Part shown: positions 7,680-12,759 of the stretch, one piece after another
Layout of the letters: each line of letters opens with the position of its first letter
Numbering within the stretch: the stretch's first letter is position 1
Assembly: GCA_900770275.1 (NCBI GenBank)
Contig: CAAGJS010000127.1
Location: 1-32,534, forward strand
Reading direction: 5' to 3'
Length of the DNA: 32,534 nucleotides
Source of the DNA: Erysipelotrichaceae bacterium
GTDB taxonomy: Bacteria; Bacillota_I; Bacilli_A; Erysipelotrichales; Erysipelotrichaceae
Made by a program: the position numbers and the translations under genes
Notes under the pieces: generated by a model
Seen by the model: the letters and a program-made list of their open reading frames with translations, nothing else
Told to the model about the DNA's origin: nothing
Database searches by the model: none

Positions 7680-8546
7680 GGAAATAAGGTCTTCCCGCGA
7701 AGCAGTAACAATCTGCTTGTTATTGTCGGCAATTGTCTTTACATTCGGGCAGTCTGCCGCATGGAATTTCTTTGAGCGCGTATTCAGAACATAGACGGTC
7801 GCATCGGCCGTCGTTTTTATATCGTATTCCGTTCTGCCAGAGTAAAAATCAATGTCAACACCCGGCGAAACGTTGTAACAGAACACGCAGAAACAGATCC
7901 CCTTCCCCTGATCCTCAATTGACCAGCCTTCCATCAGAACACCGCGCGCAATCAGCTCATCACCCTCAAACACCGGCGTCACCCGATAGGAAACATGGTT
8001 ATTCGTCTCATGAATGTAGTCCGCCACTTCATCCTCAAAGCCGAGCATCCCCTGATGATCCATGTATTCTGTTCCCGTGATCAGATTCTCTGGATTTGCA
8101 TTCTCCGCCGAAAGCTGCCAGCCGATCAGATGACACCGCCGCCAGTTCACACATGCCTCATCCACGTCGCACGTCCCCTTTGTCCAGCCCGTCGGCTTAA
8201 CGTCATACAGCGACGTACGTTCTTCACCTTTCTCTGGCATGGTTTCCTGGCCCAGAACCGCCATCGCTGCCGTGCAGCGCCCTAGTTCGTCGAGATCGCC
8301 ATAGCTTTCATAAGCGACAGGCGATATGGACGGGACCTGAAAATAGGGAATATTGCCATTCATCACCGCAAAAGGATGCCCATCATAAGCCGGTACATCC
8401 GCCCAGGAAAATGCAGAAGCCGCCGATGAAGAAACAGCAGAAGGAACAGGAAAAGAAAAAGACGCCGCAGCGAAAGTTCCGCAGCCCATGGAAAGGCATG
8501 CGAACAAAACCAGCCACAGCGAAAATAAACGGCAGGAGCGTTTCAT
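7644..8546 (-). CDS. secreted DNA/RNA non-specific endonuclease (DNA-entry nuclease type)
   Basis: Extracellular or surface nuclease of the EndA/NUC1 family. The 300 residues start at ATG 8546 with a signal segment (SLWLVLFACLSMGC); SMGC is a weak lipobox, so lipoprotein anchoring is possible but cleavage after the following AAA is an alternative. The catalytic region has RCHLIGWQLSAENANPENL, where His is the general base and the second Asn binds metal, then GTEYMD and GMLGFEDEVADYI. The C-terminal 45 residues form a small Cys/His motif (KFHAADCPNV and YSPASDCEP) that recurs as an add-on in secreted Bacillota nucleases. It starts 2 bases after the CpXC stop, so the two are co-translated. Confidence 0.88.
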   Translation of the reverse strand: MKRSCRLFSLWLVLFACLSMGCGTFAAASFSFPVPSAVSSSAASAFSWADVPAYDGHPFAVMNGNIPYFQVPSISPVAYESYGDLDELGRCTAAMAVLGQETMPEKGEERTSLYDVKPTGWTKGTCDVDEACVNWRRCHLIGWQLSAENANPENLITGTEYMDHQGMLGFEDEVADYIHETNNHVSYRVTPVFEGDELIARGVLMEGWSIEDQGKGICFCVFCYNVSPGVDIDFYSGRTEYDIKTTADATVYVLNTRSKKFHAADCPNVKTIADNNKQIVTASREDLISQGYSPASDCEP

Positions 8547-8548
8547 AT

Positions 8549-9178
8549 TCAGATCATCCGCAGGAACATGGCACCGGGCTTGTATACCTGACGCGCCCAC
8601 TCCGCATCAATGATGACCTGCTCTGAAAACGAATCTTCCAGACGGCCGACGATCTGATCTTCCACAGCCTCGTAAAGCTTCGGGTCAAAGCGGATTGTAC
8701 CAAGCTTCTCATCTTCTCCATAAACGGCGAAGCCATCTTCAGGATCATAATACAGAGCTTCAATGCGGATGCCGGGATTTCTTGTGCGCAGAGATTCAAG
8801 ACGAATCAGCTTCATCACTTCCACGGCACGATCATCCAGTCCGGCATCGAAAAGAACGATCTTCTCCCGCAGCTGATTGGCATCACTGACAACCCGGTGC
8901 TTTACAACCGAAGGCGGGAGTGCATCAAAAATATGACGGCCTTCCTCTTCATCCGTCAGATACACAAAATAGCGATGTTTTTCATCCCGGTACATGCATG
9001 GGTAAAAAAGATCCACGACATCACCGCAATACGGACATACCGCTGTAAACAGGGAGCCATCCAGCAGCGCCGTCCGCAGATCCGGATTCTCATCCGCAGA
9101 AATAAAATCATGTACAGCAACAGGGAACCGGTTTCCGCACATCGGGCAGACAATGGACGGATGCGAAGTCTTTGCCAT
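8549..9178 (-). CDS. CpXC-domain zinc-ribbon protein
   Basis: Cytosolic protein of 209 residues with the CpXC domain, named for paired CPxC motifs: CPMCGNRF near residue 11 and CPYCGDVVDLFYPC near residue 48. These should bind zinc. The C-terminal part (SFSEQVIIDAEWARQ) is acidic and unassigned. The family has no agreed biochemical function. ATG 9178 is chosen because AAGGAG lies 7 bases upstream; an in-frame GTG at 9184 lies inside the spacer. It is sandwiched between a 48-residue membrane protein 11 bases upstream and the secreted nuclease 2 bases downstream. Confidence 0.8.
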   Translation of the reverse strand: MAKTSHPSIVCPMCGNRFPVAVHDFISADENPDLRTALLDGSLFTAVCPYCGDVVDLFYPCMYRDEKHRYFVYLTDEEEGRHIFDALPPSVVKHRVVSDANQLREKIVLFDAGLDDRAVEVMKLIRLESLRTRNPGIRIEALYYDPEDGFAVYGEDEKLGTIRFDPKLYEAVEDQIVGRLEDSFSEQVIIDAEWARQVYKPGAMFLRMI

Positions 9179-9189
9179 GTTCACTCTCC

Positions 9190-9336
9190 TTATCCCATCA
9201 GGATTATAAACAGACGAATGAAGATCACTGCATAAAGCACAACAAAAACAAGCCAGAACACCGTATGATCCCGCAGCCGGTCCAGGTGTCTTGCGTGGGA
9301 TGTTTTCTTTGGTCTGTTACGGTTTTCATTTGTCAT
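9190..9336 (-). CDS. 48-residue single-pass membrane protein, unknown function
   Basis: A short gene below usual length cut-offs. It has a strongly basic N-terminal half (MTNENRNRPKKTSHARHLDR) followed by one uninterrupted hydrophobic helix (VFWLVFVVLYAVIFIRLFI) and a stop after LMG. The positive charges before the helix predict a cytoplasmic N-terminus. A perfect TATAAT with extended TGC lies at 9356-9348, 11 bases before ATG. The CpXC gene starts 11 bases after its stop with a good ribosome site, so the three genes form one operon. No family is recognised. Confidence 0.6.
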   Translation of the reverse strand: MTNENRNRPKKTSHARHLDRLRDHTVFWLVFVVLYAVIFIRLFIILMG

Positions 9337-9347
9337 AATTCTCAAAG

Positions 9348-9375
9348 ATTATAGCATCCCTTCTGAAGCTATAAT
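9348..9375. promoter_or_regulatory. symmetric bidirectional promoter
   Basis: ATTATAGC, 12 bases, GCTATAAT: a perfect 8-bp inverted repeat that places a consensus TATAAT on each strand facing outward (minus at 9353-9348, plus at 9370-9375). The minus copy is an extended -10 (TGC before it). It drives the 9336 membrane protein operon leftward and the 9383 gene rightward. No -35 elements match; each would overlap the opposite -10. Confidence 0.6.
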
Positions 9376-9382
9376 AAAAGGC

Positions 9383-9802
9383 ATGGAAGACACCGAAGAA
9401 AAACTCCACAGCGCCATAGCGGCATATCTCGCATCCGGAAATGATGACGACTACGACCTCGTTGAAGATGAACTGCTCCATATTCTGCGCACCAATGGCA
9501 CTGTATGGATTGATGGCATGCCGATTGAAGGCAAGCCCGGTCATTACAACCCTTCCGGCATGACGACTGCTTCCAACGGCTTTTATCTTCTCGTCTTTTC
9601 GTGCCGCGAAAGTGCGGACGCGGCGAAGGTAAAATATCCCATGCGCATGACTCTTCGTACCATGGTCCGCGCAGCGATCAACCAGGACTGTGATGGCATC
9701 GCACTTGACTTCATCCCTGGCCAGCGTACCGTACTTCTTTCCAGGAAAATACTGCAGCCGCTGCTGAACATTGCCGAGCGCCAGGATGCCCGTCTCAATT
9801 AA
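9383..9802 (+). CDS. SseB-like domain protein
   Basis: Cytosolic protein of 139 residues. The pattern of a two-helix N-terminus, a strand with ASNGFYLLVFSCRESADAA, and the segment GIALDFIPGQRTVLLSRKIL near the C-terminus resembles the SseB N-terminal domain (enhanced serine sensitivity family), where this last stretch is usually GL.INP. Function in that family is poorly known, so I give no role. ATG 9383 lies 7 bases after TATAAT; AAAGG is too close to act as a normal ribosome site. The gene converges on the rhomboid gene with only a 3-base gap and no visible terminator. Confidence 0.6.
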   Translation: MEDTEEKLHSAIAAYLASGNDDDYDLVEDELLHILRTNGTVWIDGMPIEGKPGHYNPSGMTTASNGFYLLVFSCRESADAAKVKYPMRMTLRTMVRAAINQDCDGIALDFIPGQRTVLLSRKILQPLLNIAERQDARLN

Positions 9803-9805
9803 ATC

Positions 9806-10360
9806 TCAAAGATAAAGAAACAGAAACGCACACACGATCCCTGCCGCAAAGCCGCCAAGATGTGCCTGCCAGCAGATGCCAGGCATAAAGTTCATCAGCA
9901 GGTTGATGCCCAGCGTCGCAAACATACTGCGATCCTGCAGAATCCCGGCCAGGCCGCGCGTACGAACATCGAATACTGCATAGTAGAACCCCATCAGTCC
10001 ATAGAGAATGCCTGACATTCCTCCGCTGATGGAGTTTTCATTTCCCATTGCCATCGCAAACAGATTCGACGCCACCAGAGAACTTACCACAAGAATCAGA
10101 TACCAGTACCATGGAAGAATCCGCTCCAGACTGCGGCCGAGTCCATACATCGCATAGCAGTTCATCAACAGATGCCACAATGAAAAGTGTACAAATCCCG
10201 CCGTAAACAAGCGCCACCACTGCCCGCGCCGCACCGCTGGCGGATACAAGGCTCCGGCATCAACAGCCGCCGAAAATCCGCTTTCCGGGCCCCGGCTCAT
10301 ACGAATGTAATTGCCAACGGAAAGCGCAATGCAGATAAGACTGATCCAGGACATCTTCAT
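9806..10360 (-). CDS. rhomboid family intramembrane serine protease
   Basis: Six-helix membrane protease of 184 residues that cuts transmembrane substrates. Visible motifs: WWRLFTAGFVHFSLWHLLMN (loop 1 and helix 2 with the HxxxN pattern), the nucleophile Ser in SGGMSGILYGLMG, and the catalytic His in WQAHLGGFAAG. It has the minimal bacterial core with no cytosolic domain. Its ATG overlaps the sepF stop as ATGA, so it is translated by coupling to sepF. The substrate is unknown. Confidence 0.93.
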   Translation of the reverse strand: MKMSWISLICIALSVGNYIRMSRGPESGFSAAVDAGALYPPAVRRGQWWRLFTAGFVHFSLWHLLMNCYAMYGLGRSLERILPWYWYLILVVSSLVASNLFAMAMGNENSISGGMSGILYGLMGFYYAVFDVRTRGLAGILQDRSMFATLGINLLMNFMPGICWQAHLGGFAAGIVCAFLFLYL

Positions 10361-10671
10361 TCCAGACTGATCGTCCCGTCAACGTCCATATTCTTCGGAT
10401 TGCAAAGGATCACCCGTGTACCAACTGCCTGAATCTTTCCGTTGATCGCATAGGCAATGCCGGTCAGAAAATCGATTGTACGCTGCGCCTGCGTCGCATC
10501 AAGCTTCGTCAGGTTGACAACGATCGCATGGCCTTCCTTCAGACTGTCTGCCATCGACTGTGCCTCATCAAAGGAAGCCGGCGTATAAAGAACGACCTTC
10601 TCATCCATCCTGCTGGAAGATTCCTTTTCATCCTCCCGATCATCCGAAGTCTCAAAAATAGAAAAAGCCAT
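10357..10671 (-). CDS. sepF: cell division protein SepF
   Basis: FtsZ-binding protein that bundles FtsZ filaments and anchors the ring to the membrane. It has 104 residues, shorter than the typical 140-150 because the linker is reduced. The C-terminal SepF domain is clear: VVLYTPASFDEAQ, ADSLKEGHAIVVNLTKLD, AQRTIDFLTGIAYAINGKIQ, and VGTRVILCNPKNMDV. The N-terminal MAFSIFE could be the membrane-targeting amphipathic start, although the first 20 residues are acidic. GGAGG lies 4 bases before ATG. It follows two unknown genes and precedes the rhomboid gene in one unit. Confidence 0.88.
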   Translation of the reverse strand: MAFSIFETSDDREDEKESSSRMDEKVVLYTPASFDEAQSMADSLKEGHAIVVNLTKLDATQAQRTIDFLTGIAYAINGKIQAVGTRVILCNPKNMDVDGTISLE

Positions 10672-10699
10672 AATTCCTCCAATTCACCTACAGTATACG

Positions 10700-11209
10700 C
10701 TACGATTCCTCACGAGAGCTGTCATCTTCGCTCTGAAAGCGCCCATCATACACATTCAGAGCCCCTTTCAGCGTATCTGCCTTCCCCGCGTGAAGAATCT
10801 TCAGCAGCTCATTGACAAGATGCGGCGCATAGTCCGTCGGCTCCACGAAGAAGAAGTCATCCGCATGTTCCGCATGCCAGCGATCCGCATCCGCATTTCC
10901 CTGCGCAATGACAGCATCCCGCTTCTTCTTGCCTGCCCGGTAGTAGATCTCATTTGCCACAAGACCAAAACCAAACACATACAGAAACACACGATGCGAA
11001 GCAGCACTGGATGCCAGCGAAAACAGAAAGCCCGCCACCAGGATCATGCCCGCAACCATCCGCGCCGCCTGATGCCACGCCTCCTGGTTTTCCGCAGCTT
11101 CCGCCGCCTTGCGTTTGCCCTGCTCAATAGCCAGATCCACCTGTGCCTTCTGCAGCGCAGCCAGGGCATCCTCGTAATCCAGGTCTTCAAAGATCCGGTC
11201 CCCGCTCAT
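10700..11209 (-). CDS. two-helix membrane protein of unknown function
   Basis: Protein of 169 residues. The first 45 residues are acidic and Ala/Gln-rich with coiled-coil character (LAALQKAQVDLAIEQGKRKA), followed by two hydrophobic helices (about 49-67 and 73-89) joined by a short turn, then a basic patch AGKKKRDA and an acidic cytosolic C-terminus ending SEDDSSREES. The start overlaps the upstream gene as ATGA. Co-transcription with sepF suggests but does not prove a role at the envelope. No family recognised. Confidence 0.7.
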   Translation of the reverse strand: MSGDRIFEDLDYEDALAALQKAQVDLAIEQGKRKAAEAAENQEAWHQAARMVAGMILVAGFLFSLASSAASHRVFLYVFGFGLVANEIYYRAGKKKRDAVIAQGNADADRWHAEHADDFFFVEPTDYAPHLVNELLKILHAGKADTLKGALNVYDGRFQSEDDSSREES

Positions 11210-11487
11210 GCCCGCTTCCTCGCAATGCAGTCATACGCATTGGCAAACTGCTGTGCAAAGGTCCTGGCATCCTTCTCATCCCAGTTCTGCCAATTGCCAA
11301 ACAGCCGCGCCGTCGCAAAAGCCGCATCGCACTGTTCCATGTCAAGCTTCCCATCGGCGTACATCTCATAAAAGACGCCGGCAAACTGAGCCATCGGCGC
11401 CTCCTCCTGTTCCAGCCGCACCATCCGCGTCAACGCCCGGACCGCACGATCACATTCCATTGTCTTCTGTTTCTGATTTCTTCCCAT
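11206..11487 (-). CDS. small soluble protein of unknown function
   Basis: Protein of 93 residues, predicted all-helical (MVRLEQEEAPMAQFAGVFYE, GKLDMEQCDAAFATARLF, AQQFANAYDCIARK), without signal or membrane segments. It is the first gene of the unit leading to the membrane protein, sepF and rhomboid. There is no Shine-Dalgarno site; a good promoter ends 6 bases before the ATG, which suggests a leaderless transcript. No family recognised. Confidence 0.65.
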   Translation of the reverse strand: MGRNQKQKTMECDRAVRALTRMVRLEQEEAPMAQFAGVFYEMYADGKLDMEQCDAAFATARLFGNWQNWDEKDARTFAQQFANAYDCIARKRA

Positions 11488-11493
11488 GCTTAG

Positions 11494-11522
11494 AGTCTAT
11501 CGGATCCGTACCTTATTCTCAA
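11494..11522 (-). promoter_or_regulatory. promoter of the sepF-rhomboid unit
   Basis: TTGAGA (11522-11517), 17 bases, TAGACT (11499-11494): 5/6 and 4/6 matches at ideal spacing. The -35 overlaps the TGA stop of the upstream deacylase gene. Only 6 bases separate the -10 from ATG 11487, so the transcript should begin at the start codon. Confidence 0.65.
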
Positions 11523-11989
11523 GCAATGGGATCCGTAACATCAATCCAGCTGTCCGCATGCGAAAGCTTCTCCAGCTCATCCAGCGCAACCCCGATCGCA
11601 CTGTTGATCGAACCACAGGCCGGATACACTTTCTCAAACCGCTTCATCGAATCATCCAGATATACCGTGCAGCCCTCTGGCAGACCAAAGGGGCAGACAC
11701 CTCCGATCGGATGCGACGTACGCTCCACAACCTCATCTCCCCTTAACATCTTCGCCTTCTTATGAAAAAAGGCCTTGTACTTATGATTGGAAACCTTGAC
11801 ATCCCCCGCCATCGCAATCAGCACCGTCTTACCATCCACGTCAAAGGCCATCGTCTTGCATATTTCTTCCGGCTTACAGCCGATATCTTCCGCTGCTTCT
11901 TCCACGGTTGCGGAAGGCTTTTCAAATTCCATGATGCGATCTGCAATTCCCACTTCTTCAAACTGCTTTCTTACCGATTCCAGTGACAT
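11519..11989 (-). CDS. YbaK/ProX-family aminoacyl-tRNA deacylase
   Basis: Trans-editing protein of 156 residues that hydrolyses mischarged aminoacyl-tRNA, in the YbaK/EbsC/ProX superfamily. Visible features are the conserved Lys in EEICKTMAFDVDGKTVLIAMAGD, KVSNHKYK, and the HPIGGVCPFGLPEG loop that lines the pocket, then YLDDSMKRFEKVYPACGS. The PFGLP version is typical of the YbaK/EbsC-like Cys-tRNA(Pro) deacylases, though substrate choice cannot be settled by reading. GAGGA lies upstream of ATG. It is divergent from the small-RNA and 12247 region. Confidence 0.88.
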   Translation of the reverse strand: MSLESVRKQFEEVGIADRIMEFEKPSATVEEAAEDIGCKPEEICKTMAFDVDGKTVLIAMAGDVKVSNHKYKAFFHKKAKMLRGDEVVERTSHPIGGVCPFGLPEGCTVYLDDSMKRFEKVYPACGSINSAIGVALDELEKLSHADSWIDVTDPIA

Positions 11990-12040
11990 AACAGATTCAT
12001 CCTCTATTTCTAACGTTCCTTCTGCAGAACGATTATGGTT

Positions 12041-12069
12041 ATTTAACCGCCGTTGAATAAGGATTTCAA
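12041..12069 (-). promoter_or_regulatory. promoter of the YbaK-like deacylase gene
   Basis: TTGAAA (12069-12064), 17 bases, TTAAAT (12046-12041); matches of 5/6 and 4/6. Predicted start near 12034, with a leader of about 45 bases containing the GAGGA ribosome site. Confidence 0.55.
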
Positions 12070-12090
12070 GAAACCGTTCTTTCGACGATC

Positions 12091-12134
12091 TTACATCTTA
12101 CTTTCACAGTTCTTTCACAAACAGATCCTAATAT
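12091..12134 (+). promoter_or_regulatory. promoter with TTCACA direct repeats
   Basis: TTCACA at 12103-12108 and 12114-12119 repeat with an 11-base period; a looser TTACAT lies at 12091. Nine bases later comes TAATAT (12129-12134), overlapping TATAAA (12132-12137). Tandem TT(a/c)ACA repeats one helical turn apart just upstream of a -10 are the layout of PhoP/PhoB boxes. Activator identity is inference. Confidence 0.45.
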
Positions 12135-12140
12135 AAAAGT

Positions 12141-12232
12141 GTCTTCAGAAAGAAGACAAACAATTCGTTCATTTTTCTTCCTCCTTTGCAGTTTCAAAAA
12201 AGAAGACCTTGTGCCAGCAGGGTCTTTTTTTT
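12141..12232 (+). ncRNA. candidate small RNA or transcript leader with terminator
   Basis: Between the promoter ending at 12134 and a terminator ending near 12232 lie about 92 bases with no credible gene. The 5' end can form a 7-bp hairpin (TGTCTTC / GAAGACA, 12140-12158, loop AGAAA). An unpaired A-rich and pyrimidine-rich stretch follows, holding CCTCCTTT at 12180-12187, identical to the anti-Shine-Dalgarno tail of 16S rRNA. A Rho-independent terminator closes it. This is standard small-RNA architecture. Alternatively it is an attenuating leader of the 12247 gene, because GTCTTC at 12141 could also pair with the GAAGAC at 12202-12207 in the terminator arm. Confidence 0.45.
12203..12232 (+). 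terminator. Rho-independent terminator upstream of the 12247 gene
   Basis: A 10-bp stem (AAGACCTTGT / GCAGGGTCTT, two G-U) with loop GCCA is followed by six T residues. No protein gene precedes it on this strand, so it must end a short RNA or act as an attenuator. Confidence 0.75.
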
Positions 12233-12246
12233 ATACAATGACTTTC

Positions 12247-12759
12247 ATGAAAGAACGCAACCGCACCATCCCGGGATCCATGTATCTCATCCTGGCCATC
12301 GTCGTCGCCATCGGCTTTTATATCGCCTATGCCGCGCACGAAACCCGTTCCACCCGGATCGGAACATGCACCGGAACCTATAACAATATGTCCCGCACCT
12401 GGACTGTTTCCGGTACCCGTACAAGTGTCAATAAGATCGAACTCGTCCTTGAAGAAGATGCCAACAGCAATCTTTCCGCTTCCGATCAGGCACTGTCCAT
12501 GGCCGGCACCGACATCGGCCTCATCCGCGACAGCAAGGCAGTCACTGTATCCTTCCAGGAACAAAATGAAAAGATATCCGTGACCATTACCATTCATCCC
12601 GAATATCTTTCCTCAAACGATTACACCTATCTCAATGCCAACGGCCTCGTCGTCATCGGCACAATCAACTGGAACAGCTATGGCGTCAACGAAGTACTTG
12701 CGGCCATCGAAAACGACGGCACCGAAACCAGCTGCCAGCTTACCCAGGCAGGATCATAA
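12247..12759 (+). CDS. membrane-anchored extracellular protein of unknown function
   Basis: Protein of 170 residues with a basic start (MKERNR), one N-terminal transmembrane or uncleaved signal helix (SMYLILAIVVAIGFYIAYAA), and a Thr/Ser/Asn-rich outside domain rich in predicted beta strands (VNKIELVLEED, KAVTVSFQEQNEKISVTITI, GLVVIGTINW). I recognise no named family. An in-frame ATG at 12238 would add MTF. No Shine-Dalgarno site exists; TACAAT (12234-12239) ends 7 bases before ATG 12247, so a leaderless start is possible. Its stop overlaps the tail of convergent feoB. Confidence 0.65.
   Translation: MKERNRTIPGSMYLILAIVVAIGFYIAYAAHETRSTRIGTCTGTYNNMSRTWTVSGTRTSVNKIELVLEEDANSNLSASDQALSMAGTDIGLIRDSKAVTVSFQEQNEKISVTITIHPEYLSSNDYTYLNANGLVVIGTINWNSYGVNEVLAAIENDGTETSCQLTQAGS

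Noticed and set aside
12139..12246. GTG-started N-terminal extension of the 12247 protein
   Set aside because: It runs through two hairpins and a terminator, and its start coincides with the predicted promoter, so it is not credible coding sequence.
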